64,000 nt of DNA, taken from positions 4,425 to 68,424 of the forward strand of contig CAKOOH010000006.1 of the NCBI GenBank assembly GCA_934098485.1, read 5' to 3'. Each line of letters begins with the position of its first letter. Position 1 is the stretch's first letter. Of this stretch, positions 25,400-34,044 are shown piece after piece. The stretch comes from an uncultured Bacilli bacterium (lineage in GTDB: Bacteria > Bacillota_I > Bacilli_A > RF39 > UBA660). A program made the position numbers and the translations under genes. The notes under the pieces were generated by a model. The model was not told the origin of the DNA. It saw only the letters and a list, made by a program, of their open reading frames with translations, and did no database searches.

Positions 25400-25594
25400 A
25401 TGTGTCCAAACAACAATAATTATAACCCTTTTAGAGGCATCTGGTCATTTCTTTGGTTTTTAATTTTATGTACATTAATATTCTATCAAACTATTATAAC
25501 TTTTTTCTTTCCTTTAAGATGGAATATTATTATTTTACTAATTGAAGTATTTTTACTATTCTTTCTTCTCTACCGCATAATATGGCCTTATTAG
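25400..25594 (+). CDS. Small two-helix membrane protein
   Basis: A 64-residue protein with a short polar start (CPNNNNYNPFRG) and two membrane helices separated by PLRW. The ATG at 25400 has AGGTGA at ideal spacing. Its last 39 bases overlap the end of the convergent ysxE-like gene. It is one of few plus-strand genes. Function unknown. Confidence 0.55.
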   Translation: MCPNNNNYNPFRGIWSFLWFLILCTLIFYQTIITFFFPLRWNIIILLIEVFLLFFLLYRIIWPY

Positions 25595-26434
25595 TTTTTC
25601 GGTTTTATCTATATAATCAATAAATTTACCGGCTATAATTGTATTATCAACTTCATTTTGCGTAAAATATTTTATATCCGGCATGGAAATTACTATAAAT
25701 AGTAATTTTTTTTCGGTATCATTAAGTTCAAATCTTTTCATGTATGCATCTAAAAATACTCTGAAATCATACTTATTATAATCATTTTTATACAAGTTTA
25801 TTATATCTAAAATCGGTGTATCAACCCTGTAATTATCCCAGCTAATAAAATACTTTTCTTTCCCCTCTAGAAAATGATCTATACTTAAATTATTATGACA
25901 ATAAACAACTCTTTCTTTATCTTCATCGATTGCTACTTTATACCATCTTTCTAATTCGGTATTTAAATAATCTATTAAAGCATCTATTCTTGACCTATTT
26001 CTTAAAATCAAATAGTATGATGGTTTCATATAATTATCAGCTTCTCCCCTTTTATAAAGTTCTTCAAAATATGATTCCATATACAAAACATTACCTTTAA
26101 TATTCTCATATATTTCTTTTACATCATCTTTAACTTTAGTTTGAAAAAAAGCCGTTTTATAATGCAAATTTGCAAGTAATTCTGCCATATCCACACATTT
26201 TTGATTAACTGGCGTATTACCATCATTTACATACTCATAAACATAATTATCATCAAATTCATCTATTACTTTTGGATAATTTCTAAAATTTCTTGAGTCT
26301 AAATAATCAAACAAAGACCTAATATCTTTCTTTTTTGATTTAATAACATATTTACCACTTTCAGTATCAACAATTTTGCTTTTACCCGCTATCGTAATTT
26401 TACTAGGATTAAATATTTCCCTATAATTCTTCAT
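25556..26434 (-). CDS. ysxE: YsxE-like spore coat kinase-fold protein
   Basis: A 292-residue protein of the CotS/YsxE group with aminoglycoside-phosphotransferase fold. The catalytic region reads VVYCHNNLSIDHFL with the Asp of the HxD motif replaced by Asn, and the later ISWDNYRVDTPILDI keeps the metal-binding Asp. It overlaps the spoVID-like gene by 14 bases, and spoVID-ysxE adjacency is conserved in Bacillus, which decides the call. It may be an inactive coat morphogenesis protein. Confidence 0.78.
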   Translation of the reverse strand: MKNYREIFNPSKITIAGKSKIVDTESGKYVIKSKKKDIRSLFDYLDSRNFRNYPKVIDEFDDNYVYEYVNDGNTPVNQKCVDMAELLANLHYKTAFFQTKVKDDVKEIYENIKGNVLYMESYFEELYKRGEADNYMKPSYYLILRNRSRIDALIDYLNTELERWYKVAIDEDKERVVYCHNNLSIDHFLEGKEKYFISWDNYRVDTPILDIINLYKNDYNKYDFRVFLDAYMKRFELNDTEKKLLFIVISMPDIKYFTQNEVDNTIIAGKFIDYIDKTEKLIRPYYAVEKKE

Positions 26435-27134
26435 TTTCAGGAATAATTAATTTCATATTAAGTTCTAAATTTTCAAAAGAATTATATTTCTTTAAAGTAT
26501 TTAAACTTATTTTGTACATCGATGTAATACTTTCAATAGTATCATTCATAGTAACTGTATGAACATGATATTTAATATACTCTTCTTCTTCATTAATACT
26601 ATTTAGTATCATATTTTCATCAATCTTTTTATCATCATTTTGATTTCTATCATCGATATTTTCTTTAGGCGTATCTTTTACTTTATCATCTACAGTTTTT
26701 TCTTCTTCCTTAGTTTTTTCATCTTTTACTTCATCAAGTAAACTTACTACTTCTACGGCTTTATTATTATCTAAAAATTCATTTAGTTTATCTTCATCCG
26801 AAAATTCCAAAACTGCTTCGTCACCCTTAACTAAATATTCTACATGTACCGTAAGTTCATCTCCATTGTTAAAATCATAACTAAAGTCGGTAATTTCTAC
26901 ATCAATCGTATCTAAATTAATATTACTTCTTATCTCATGATTAAAAGGAATTTTAAAACTAAAATCTTCTTTATTAATACTTATTTCATGTAAACGATAA
27001 TCACCAGAAATTATAAACTCGCCTTCTAAATTAGAACCGTTAATATCATAATTATGTTCTATACTTATACTTGTTATTTCATGTATAGTCGATTTAAATA
27101 AAAACTCCCTATCAATAGTAAAAACTTCATTCAT
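26421..27134 (-). CDS. spoVID: Stage VI sporulation protein D-like, LysM domain
   Basis: A 237-residue protein with an N-terminal beta-rich domain (about 1-125), a long acidic, low-complexity linker and a C-terminal LysM (about 190-237: YHVHTVTMNDTIESI, MYKISLNTLKKYN, NMKLIIPENEEL). This is the SpoVID layout: in Bacillus it helps the coat encase the spore and binds SafA and the spore surface. Bacillus SpoVID is much longer (575 aa). Downstream ysxE supports identity. Confidence 0.82.
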   Translation of the reverse strand: MNEVFTIDREFLFKSTIHEITSISIEHNYDINGSNLEGEFIISGDYRLHEISINKEDFSFKIPFNHEIRSNINLDTIDVEITDFSYDFNNGDELTVHVEYLVKGDEAVLEFSDEDKLNEFLDNNKAVEVVSLLDEVKDEKTKEEEKTVDDKVKDTPKENIDDRNQNDDKKIDENMILNSINEEEEYIKYHVHTVTMNDTIESITSMYKISLNTLKKYNSFENLELNMKLIIPENEEL

Positions 27135-27172
27135 ATAATCAGTCCTTTCTAACCAAATATATGCATTATCAA

Positions 27173-27198
27173 AAGAAAAAGAACCATCAATGTAGTTC
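27173..27198 (-). terminator. Weak terminator after surface-gene relic
   Basis: GAACCA (27181-27186) and TAGTTC (27193-27198) pair with one wobble; an A-rich stretch to the left gives T5C on the minus strand. Confidence 0.5.
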
Positions 27199-27200
27199 CA

Positions 27201-27359
27201 TTATTCATTTATTACATAAGAATCACTTGAAGTCCCAGTTCCTTTAGATATTTCCATTATTTCCGGTGTTCTCACTTATGATAAACTTAAGCCTATCGTC
27301 ATTGTTAAAGCAATAATTAATATGAGTACTTTTACATTATTTTTTCTTATGCTATTCAT
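27201..27359 (-). pseudogene. Internally deleted surface protein gene
   Basis: From the ATG at 27359 the frame reads a membrane anchor (NSIRKNNVKVLILIIALTM) and TIGLSLS, then TAA. In the same frame beyond the stop it continues TPEIMEISKGTGTSS and DSYVINE, matching the end of surface protein 1 (ISKGTGTSSDPYVIN). So about 580 codons have been lost while promoter, start, signal helix and last codons remain. A 27-residue peptide could still be made. Confidence 0.8.
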
Positions 27360-27385
27360 AAAATATCACCTTATATTTTCTATAT

Positions 27386-27412
27386 ATTGTACTAATACCC
27401 CCCCTATGTCAA
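27386..27412 (-). promoter_or_regulatory. Promoter with G7 tract in spacer (relic of surface gene)
   Basis: TTGACA (27412-27407), a 15-base spacer with seven Gs (27404-27398), then TACAAT (27391-27386). The block from the lon terminator through the G-tract closely matches 6501-6562. Confidence 0.75.
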
Positions 27413-27429
27413 GTTAATATTGTGTATGC

Positions 27430-27457
27430 AAAAAGTCTATGGCATTAACCATAGACT
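27430..27457 (-). terminator. Terminator of lon
   Basis: AGTCTATGG and CCATAGACT arms around CATTAA followed by Ts on the minus strand. Same repeated hairpin as at 6535. Confidence 0.85.
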
Positions 27458-27469
27458 GTAAAATAAAGA

Positions 27470-29737
27470 TTACTTTCTAAATAATAATTTATAAACTTCT
27501 TCAAAATTACTTACGTAAAAAATATTTATATCGCTTAAAATTTCTCTTGGAATATCACTTTCATCCGGTTTGTTTTCCATTGGTATAAATATCGATTTTA
27601 TTCCATTATTATAAGCCGTAATAATTTTATCTTTAATTCTTGCGACTTTATTAATTCTTCCATATAAATCTAAAGCACCTAAAAAAGCAAAACTAGAATC
27701 AACTTTTTTATTATTAAATAAACTACATAAAGATATAGCAACGCCGAGTGACCCACTAGCACCATCTAATTTAAACTTATTTGTATTAAAATTAATATGT
27801 ATTCCATTAGTGCTCTTTTTATAATCCATATAATTGTTACTCTTTAAATAACTAATCACTACTTTAATAGAATCTCTAAGAGCATCACCAATGTTACCAG
27901 TTATATTGGAATCATACATCATTGGCACCACAATAGAAGAAACTTTAACAATCGCCCCACTCGTACTTGTAACACCGATTAAATTAACTTCTCCCACAAT
28001 ATTTTCTTTAAGTTCATATGAATATAATTTTTTACCAAGGATTTCCTCAAAATTTGGTAAACTACTAATATTATGGATAATCATAAATCTTATTACATTA
28101 TCTAAATATCTTTCTAATTCTCTTAAACCAGGTTCTTTTGTATATCCTTTAATTAAATCAAGAATTTCTTCATCTGTAAAGCATATATCCTTAGCGTTAT
28201 ATTTCCCACAAATATTAGGAATTAAATAATCTCTAGCAATATTTTGCTTATCAAAAATCGTATAAGCAGGAATATTTAAGATTTCTAATCTATCCTTTAA
28301 TACTGGCGGAATTTCCTCATAATCATTAGCGGTTAAAATAAATAACACACTAGATAAATCAAACGGTTCCTCAATATAATTATCAATAAAATCTTTATTT
28401 TGGTTACTATCCAAAATATCTAATAAAGTACTAGCCGGATCTCCTTTGTAATCCTTAACCATCTTATCAACTTCATCAATTAATATAACGGGATTATTAG
28501 TCCCACACTTTATAATAGCATCAATTATTTTTCCCGGAGATGCCCCTAAATAAGTTCTTTTATGGCCAATCAACTCTGAAGAATCATTTAAGCCACCAAC
28601 ACTAATTTTATAAAATTCTCTTTTTAAACTTTGTGCAATAGACTTAGCAATGGTACTTTTTCCAACACCTGGCGGTCCAATTAAACAGATAATCGGATTA
28701 TCTAACTTTTTATTTTTATCTTTTAAAAGTGCATACTCAATTATTCTTCTTTTAACATTATCTAATTTGTAATGGCTTTTATTTAAAACGCTAGCAATTT
28801 TTTCTTCTTTATTTTCTTCTTTACTAGATACACCAAATGGTAAAGATAAAACCGTATCTAAATACGTTCTAATTACACTAAGCTCGGGATTATTTGAAGA
28901 TGTATATTCATATTTTTTTAATTCATTAAATAATTTTTTACGAGTTTTATCATTCACTTTTAAAGCATCAATTTTTAATTTATAGTCATCAATTTCCTCT
29001 TCTTTGGTAGATTTAACTCCTAGTTCCTCATTTAATTTTTGAATTTTCGTTTTAATAAGGAATTCCTTTTGTTCTTGTTCCATTGTTTGTCTTATTTCGT
29101 TATCAATTTTATTATTAAGTTCAAGAACTTCCAGTTCCACATTAATATCTTTAATTAGCATTTTCGCTCTAATTGTTTCATTAAATTCGTTCATGTAATT
29201 AATAGTTTTCTCTAAAGGAAAATGCATGAAATTCAAGGCTAAATCCGTTACTTCATCTAAATTCTTAGCATTATTTAATTTTGATAAAATACTGTTTGAT
29301 ACATCACTAGCAAGTTCTACATATCTAGTAATTAAACTAGTTATTTTTTTTCTTAAAGCTAAATTTATTGAATCTTCTTCTTTTTCGATATAAATTCTTT
29401 TAATATTTGCAATCAATACATTTTTATCTTTTTTATGATTCGCATAATTATTTATTTTTACTCTGTTAAGTCCTTTTAAAATGATACGATAATTCTTATT
29501 AGGTAAAATAACGCAAGATTTAATAAGTGCCAAAACCCCCACTAAAGGTAAATCCGATACCGTTGGTGATTCTTCTATTAAATTATTAGGTAAAATCACC
29601 ACTACTTTTTTATCATATTCAATGTTTGCTAAATCAATTATTTTTTGACTTAATTCATTACTAAGCTCTAAACGTACTTCTTGAAAGGGCAAAAGGGATA
29701 GTTTCTTAAGTAGTAATACTGGTAGATTTTTATCCAT
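27470..29737 (-). CDS. lon: ATP-dependent protease Lon
   Basis: A 755-residue LonA. There is an N-terminal substrate domain with coiled region (about 1-300), an AAA+ module with Walker A GPPGVGKST and Walker B PVILIDEVDK, then the Ser-Lys protease domain. The nucleophile region reads DGASGSLGVA where most Lon proteins have GPSAG, keeping the Ser. The Lys lies in ARIKDKIITA. It degrades misfolded and regulatory proteins. The ATG follows GGAGGTG. Confidence 0.95.
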   Translation of the reverse strand: MDKNLPVLLLKKLSLLPFQEVRLELSNELSQKIIDLANIEYDKKVVVILPNNLIEESPTVSDLPLVGVLALIKSCVILPNKNYRIILKGLNRVKINNYANHKKDKNVLIANIKRIYIEKEEDSINLALRKKITSLITRYVELASDVSNSILSKLNNAKNLDEVTDLALNFMHFPLEKTINYMNEFNETIRAKMLIKDINVELEVLELNNKIDNEIRQTMEQEQKEFLIKTKIQKLNEELGVKSTKEEEIDDYKLKIDALKVNDKTRKKLFNELKKYEYTSSNNPELSVIRTYLDTVLSLPFGVSSKEENKEEKIASVLNKSHYKLDNVKRRIIEYALLKDKNKKLDNPIICLIGPPGVGKSTIAKSIAQSLKREFYKISVGGLNDSSELIGHKRTYLGASPGKIIDAIIKCGTNNPVILIDEVDKMVKDYKGDPASTLLDILDSNQNKDFIDNYIEEPFDLSSVLFILTANDYEEIPPVLKDRLEILNIPAYTIFDKQNIARDYLIPNICGKYNAKDICFTDEEILDLIKGYTKEPGLRELERYLDNVIRFMIIHNISSLPNFEEILGKKLYSYELKENIVGEVNLIGVTSTSGAIVKVSSIVVPMMYDSNITGNIGDALRDSIKVVISYLKSNNYMDYKKSTNGIHINFNTNKFKLDGASGSLGVAISLCSLFNNKKVDSSFAFLGALDLYGRINKVARIKDKIITAYNNGIKSIFIPMENKPDESDIPREILSDINIFYVSNFEEVYKLLFRK

Positions 29738-29812
29738 AATGCACCTCCAAATATGCCTTTTATTATATATTTTCTAAATCTGTTTGTAAAGAGAAACCAA
29801 GAAAAAATCATA

Positions 29813-29843
29813 AAAAAATTCAAATTATTTAAAATTCGAATTT
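29813..29843 (-). terminator. AT-rich terminator after class B sortase gene
   Basis: AAATTCAAAT and ATTCGAATTT arms (one G-T pair) with a T-run on the minus strand. Confidence 0.6.
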
Positions 29844-29851
29844 TTAATTTA

Positions 29852-30553
29852 TTACACTCTTTTAGCAACTAAAGTTAAATAATTACCCCTAGTTAATATA
29901 CAAGTCTGTAAAACCAAAATATTATCATTCCAAGTAAGAGACTCTTTTGTATCATATAAAGCATCTTCTCTTAAAATTTTAATATGATTATTCCACGTTT
30001 TAATATCATTAAAATTCATATTCATATGCTCTGTTGATTTACTCTTTTTAACAATAACAATTTTATATTCTCTTACGCCATCTTTAGTTGTAATATAAAC
30101 CGTATTATTATTTTTAGCAAATTCTTCATCCTGAAATTTTAAAAGCTCCTTAAATGGCACATACGTTTTGTTATAATTATGACCATATATATTTACCTGT
30201 CTATCATCTAAATTATTACGATAGTCCATAAATATTGCCCCAATTTTACTCTCTTCTTTGGAAAGTGTATGTTTTAAATAATATTTATTATCGATTGTTT
30301 TTACAAAAGCCTGATTAAGATTAGTCCCAGGAATATTAATTATTCCCATTATATCTTCGTTGTCGTATTCTTCTTGAAGTTTTTTTATTTCTTTTTCATA
30401 ATCATTAATGTTTTCTTTTTCTACTTGTCCTTCTAAAGCCAAAATAGCATCCTTTTTATCCTCTTTATAATTATAATATATCCTTAAAGAAGAACAAATT
30501 AAACCACATAAACAAAAACAAATTAAAACATTATAAATAATTTTCTTTTTCAT
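29852..30553 (-). CDS. Class B sortase
   Basis: A 233-residue membrane-anchored transpeptidase. An N-terminal helix (about 3-22) is followed by a coiled linker, then the sortase fold with catalytic His in YGHNY, Cys in LQTC and Arg in TRGNYLT. INIPGTNLNQAF and GAIFMDYRN are class B-like. The ATG at 30553 has GGGGG upstream; reading from 30640 adds 29 residues without a site. No substrate gene is adjacent; the nearest sorting-signal protein is at 37199. Confidence 0.88.
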   Translation of the reverse strand: MKKKIIYNVLICFCLCGLICSSLRIYYNYKEDKKDAILALEGQVEKENINDYEKEIKKLQEEYDNEDIMGIINIPGTNLNQAFVKTIDNKYYLKHTLSKEESKIGAIFMDYRNNLDDRQVNIYGHNYNKTYVPFKELLKFQDEEFAKNNNTVYITTKDGVREYKIVIVKKSKSTEHMNMNFNDIKTWNNHIKILREDALYDTKESLTWNDNILVLQTCILTRGNYLTLVAKRV

Positions 30554-30652
30554 ATATAACCCCCCATTAATATATGATAAACTCCCCTTGTTTCGGGTTG
30601 TTATGATACCATATTTGCTCTTAAAAGTCAAACTGCCCATAAAATAAAAAAC

Positions 30653-31873
30653 TTAAACTATCGTAAATAAGTTTAAGTCTTCATCAGTTAAATTAATATT
30701 TTCATCATTAACATATAAATGAGCAAGAACATCACCTTTAAAAACATTATCACCGGTTTGTTTTAATAATTTAATGCCAACACTATAATCAATTTTACTA
30801 TCCTTATTTGTCCTACCAGCTCCCAGTTTTAATGAAAGCTGACCACACTTTAAAGCACTTATATGTTTTATAACTCCTGTTTTATTACTTCTTATTGCAA
30901 AAATTTTATCAGATATTTTTAATTTAGATAAATTACCTCCTTGATAGCTAATCCATTTTTTAAAAGCCTCATATGCTTCTCCGTTTTTTAATACCCTATT
31001 TGTTTCCATTTTTGCTTCAATTACTGAAATATCTTTACTCATCGATACTAAAGTTGAAGCAATTTCAATAGCAACATCCGCAAGTTTACATGATTTACCT
31101 TTTAAAACATCTATAACTTCATAAACTTCTAAAGCATTACCAATTGCCGATGAAAGTGGTTCATCCATTGGCGTTATAAGGGTTTTAACTTTTACATTAA
31201 AGTTTTCACCAATCTTAATTAACCAATCAGATAAAGCATTAGCATCTTCTCTTGTTTTAATTAGTGCACCTTCGCCACATTTAATATCAATAACAATATT
31301 TTTAGCCCCACATGCTATTTTTTTACTCATTATTGATGATGCAATTAAAGAAATTGACTCAGTGGTTCCCGTTACATCTCTTAAAGCATAAATAACTTTA
31401 TCAAGAGGAACTAAATTATCAGTTTGACTCCCAACCGCAATATTAACTTTATTTAAACAATTTTGATAATCTTCTTTTGTTAGATCAATATGATACCCTG
31501 GAATACTTAAAAGTTTATCAACTGTACCACCCGTAATTCCTAAACCTCTGCCACTCATTTTTGCCATCTTAACTCCAAGAGCTGACAAAATAGGTGCAAT
31601 TACTAAAGTTACCGTATCTCCTATTCCTCCCGTTGAATGTTTATCACAAATATTATCACCAAAATTATAAGTTTCACCGCTATCTATAAAGATTTTTGTA
31701 AGGTTTATTGTCTCTTCAAAATTCATTTTATTTAAAGTAATTGCCATTAAAAGAGCACTCATTTGATAATCAGGAATTTCTTTATTCAAAAAACCATTAA
31801 AAGCATATTTTAGTTCCTCAAAAGTAAGTGTTTCTTTGTTTCTCTTTTTTTCAATTATTTCAACAATATTCAT
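30653..31873 (-). CDS. pdp: Pyrimidine-nucleoside (thymidine) phosphorylase
   Basis: A 406-residue family protein that cleaves thymidine/uridine with phosphate. The signature KMSGRGLGITGGTVDKL and the phosphate-binding KHSTGGIGD are intact. The ATG at 31873 follows AAAGGTGG; an upstream in-frame start at 31909 has none. It has its own promoter with a palindromic operator, and it fits cdd in pyrimidine salvage. Slightly shorter than Bacillus Pdp (433 aa). Confidence 0.94.
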   Translation of the reverse strand: MNIVEIIEKKRNKETLTFEELKYAFNGFLNKEIPDYQMSALLMAITLNKMNFEETINLTKIFIDSGETYNFGDNICDKHSTGGIGDTVTLVIAPILSALGVKMAKMSGRGLGITGGTVDKLLSIPGYHIDLTKEDYQNCLNKVNIAVGSQTDNLVPLDKVIYALRDVTGTTESISLIASSIMSKKIACGAKNIVIDIKCGEGALIKTREDANALSDWLIKIGENFNVKVKTLITPMDEPLSSAIGNALEVYEVIDVLKGKSCKLADVAIEIASTLVSMSKDISVIEAKMETNRVLKNGEAYEAFKKWISYQGGNLSKLKISDKIFAIRSNKTGVIKHISALKCGQLSLKLGAGRTNKDSKIDYSVGIKLLKQTGDNVFKGDVLAHLYVNDENINLTDEDLNLFTIV

Positions 31874-31885
31874 ACATCCACCTTT

Positions 31886-31926
31886 ATTCTTATAATAAGA
31901 ATACCACAAACTTAAAAATACTTCAA
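31886..31926 (-). promoter_or_regulatory. pdp promoter with palindromic operator
   Basis: TTGAAG (31926-31921), 17 bases, TATTCT (31903-31898). A perfect 17-bp palindrome ATTCTTATAATAAGAAT (31886-31902) covers the -10 and start region, suggesting a dimeric repressor. No regulator gene is next to it. Confidence 0.65.
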
Positions 31927-31935
31927 ATAGAAAAT

Positions 31936-31955
31936 AAAAAGAGCTAGGCTCTTTT
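31936..31955 (-). terminator. Terminator of thrS
   Basis: AAAAGAGC and GCTCTTTT with a CTA-type loop, T-rich on the minus strand; it overlaps the thrS stop codon. Confidence 0.85.
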
Positions 31956-33705
31956 ATAACTCATAACTTATTGTTTTATTCTTAACATTTTCTTTTACTT
32001 TAGAGATAAATTCATCTAAATCCATAGTAATGCTTTCATTAGAACCATGAATACGATAAGTAATTGTTTTGCTATCTTTTTCTTTATCACCTAATACTAA
32101 AGTAAATGGTATTTTTTTCGTTTGACTTTCTCTCATTTTATATGAAAGTTTTTCATTTCTCTCATCAAGTTCTGCTCTAAAGCCAGCCTCATTTAATTTA
32201 GCAAATACTTCTTTAGCGTACTCTAAATGATATTCATTATTAACAGGAATAACATTCATTTGTACTGGAGCAAGCCATAAAGGAAAAGCCCCTGCAAAAT
32301 GTTCGATTAAAATGCCAATAAATCTTTCAATTGAACCAAATATAACTCTATGAAGCATAATAGGTCTTTTCTTAGTTCCATCTGCATCAACATAACTTAA
32401 ATCAAATCTTTCAGGTAAATTAGCATCTAACTGAATTGTGCCACATTGCCATACTCTTCCTAAAGAATCTTTAATATGGAAATCTAATTTTGGCCCATAG
32501 AACGCACCATCACCAGGATTTATCTTACAATCATGACCTGCTTCATGACAAGCTTTTTCTAATATTGCTTCACTTTTATTCCAACTTTCAATTGTTCCAA
32601 TAAACTTATCTTCTGGTCTTGTAGAAAGTTCTATTTCATAAGTTAAACCAAAAATCTTATATATACGATCTATAAATGCAATTAATCTAATTATTTCGCT
32701 TTCAATTTGATCTTCCCTCATAAAGATATGCGCATCATCTTGAGTAAATGTTCTAACTCTAAATAAACCATTTAAAGCGCCACTTGCTTCATGACGATGA
32801 ACTTGTCCAAGTTCTCCGCATCTAATAGGTAAATCCTTATAAGAATGTAAAGAATTTTTATAAACAAGCATCCCCCCTGGACAGTTCATTGGTTTTATAG
32901 CAAACTCGTTATCATCAATCATCGAAGTATACATATTTTCTCTATAATTTGCCCAGTGTCCAGACACTTCCCATAATTCTTTAGAAAGCATTATCGGTGT
33001 TTTTATAAATACATAACCTTCTTTAGCATGTTCTTCATACCAAAAATTTTCTAAAATATTTCTTAAAATCATCCCTTTTGGTAAAAAGAATGGAAAACCA
33101 GGACCATATTCACTTATCATAAATAATTCTAATTCTTTTCCTAGTTTTTTATGATCTCTTTTTTTAGCCTCTTCTAATGATTTTAAATGTTCCTCTAATT
33201 CTTCAGGAGTTTCAAAACATACTCCGTATATTCTTTGTAAAACTTTATTATTCGCATCACCCTTCCAGTAAGCACCACTTACCTTCAAAAGTTTAAAGTT
33301 CTTTAAAAGTTTAGTACTTTCTACATGAGGTCCACGACATAAATCTGTAAAATCGCCTTGTGTATACATAGAAATAACTGTATTCTCTTCATCCATACGA
33401 CTTATTAAATCAATTTTATAAGGGTCATCCTTAAATTTCTCTAAGGCTTCTTCTTTAGTTATTTCTTCTCTTATAATTCTTTTACCATCTTTAGCAATTT
33501 TTTTCATTTCTTTTTCAATTTGTGGTAAATCTTCATTAGTTAATGTTTTATCACCTAAATCAATATCGTAATAAAATCCATCTTCAATAACTGGTCCTAC
33601 CCAAAATTTTGCTTCTGGATATAAATGTTTTACCGCTTGTGCAAGTAAATGGGCACAAGAGTGATTTAATTTACTTAAATTTTCATTTTCCTTAATGTTT
33701 ATCAT
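31954..33705 (-). CDS. thrS: Threonyl-tRNA synthetase lacking the N-terminal TGS domain
   Basis: A 583-residue ThrRS. It begins directly at the editing domain with HSCAHLLAQAV, where the zinc/editing HxxxH pattern lies, so the 60-residue N-terminal TGS domain of standard ThrRS (about 640 aa) is absent. The catalytic core shows CPGGML, RVRTFTQDDAHIF and zinc-site residues, and the anticodon domain starts near 480. The ATG has a strong GGAGG site. A T-box leader precedes it, so expression should follow uncharged tRNA-Thr. Confidence 0.96.
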   Translation of the reverse strand: MINIKENENLSKLNHSCAHLLAQAVKHLYPEAKFWVGPVIEDGFYYDIDLGDKTLTNEDLPQIEKEMKKIAKDGKRIIREEITKEEALEKFKDDPYKIDLISRMDEENTVISMYTQGDFTDLCRGPHVESTKLLKNFKLLKVSGAYWKGDANNKVLQRIYGVCFETPEELEEHLKSLEEAKKRDHKKLGKELELFMISEYGPGFPFFLPKGMILRNILENFWYEEHAKEGYVFIKTPIMLSKELWEVSGHWANYRENMYTSMIDDNEFAIKPMNCPGGMLVYKNSLHSYKDLPIRCGELGQVHRHEASGALNGLFRVRTFTQDDAHIFMREDQIESEIIRLIAFIDRIYKIFGLTYEIELSTRPEDKFIGTIESWNKSEAILEKACHEAGHDCKINPGDGAFYGPKLDFHIKDSLGRVWQCGTIQLDANLPERFDLSYVDADGTKKRPIMLHRVIFGSIERFIGILIEHFAGAFPLWLAPVQMNVIPVNNEYHLEYAKEVFAKLNEAGFRAELDERNEKLSYKMRESQTKKIPFTLVLGDKEKDSKTITYRIHGSNESITMDLDEFISKVKENVKNKTISYEL

Positions 33706-33723
33706 TTTATACTCCTCCTTTTA

Positions 33724-33922
33724 AAATAAAAAAAGAATAGCACCAAGGAGTGATTTTACTCACGGTACCATCCTTTTATTACTCTTCACTGATAACGCAT
33801 TATATGCGGATATTATTAATATCTCTAAAAGGTAGTAACTTATAGATATCATATTCATTTCCATCAACCATGAACTTTCTATAAATGAATTTCTATAAAT
33901 CTCGTCCTTTATCACAGATTTC
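33724..33922 (-). promoter_or_regulatory. T-box riboswitch of thrS (Thr specific)
   Basis: The leader contains the T-box bulge sequence AGGATGGTACCGTG (33774-33761; consensus AGGGTGGNACCGCG), followed by a terminator hairpin and T7 before thrS. Stem I elements include GGACGAGA and GGTTGATGGAAA. A likely Thr specifier is the ACT/ACC pair in ACTACC (33836-33831). Uncharged tRNA-Thr should favour the antiterminator. Confidence 0.92.
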
Positions 33923-33928
33923 GCATTT

Positions 33929-33957
33929 ATCTTAGCACTTTTTTACGTTCTTTTCAA
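33929..33957 (-). promoter_or_regulatory. Sigma-A promoter of thrS leader
   Basis: TTGAAA (33957-33952), 17 bases, TAAGAT (33934-33929) with an extended TGC just before it, on the minus strand. Confidence 0.75.
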
Positions 33958-34009
33958 GTATTTACTTACTAGGTTCATAATTCTTTTTTGTAATTTTCTT
34001 TTTTGTCAC

Positions 34010-34038
34010 TTTAAAAATTAAATGATGTGTGCTATCAT
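34010..34038 (+). promoter_or_regulatory. Candidate extended -10 promoter for sortase fusion gene
   Basis: TGCTATCAT contains an extended -10 (TATCAT, 34033-34038) with a weak TTTAAA 17 bases upstream. Only six bases separate the -10 from the ATG, so the mRNA would be leaderless. Confidence 0.45.
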
Positions 34039-34044
34039 AAGTAT

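Noticed and set aside
29668..29868. A 66-codon minus frame overlapping the lon start and the sortase end
   Set aside because: It overlaps the N-terminus of lon in another frame and has no site; the lon start is well supported.
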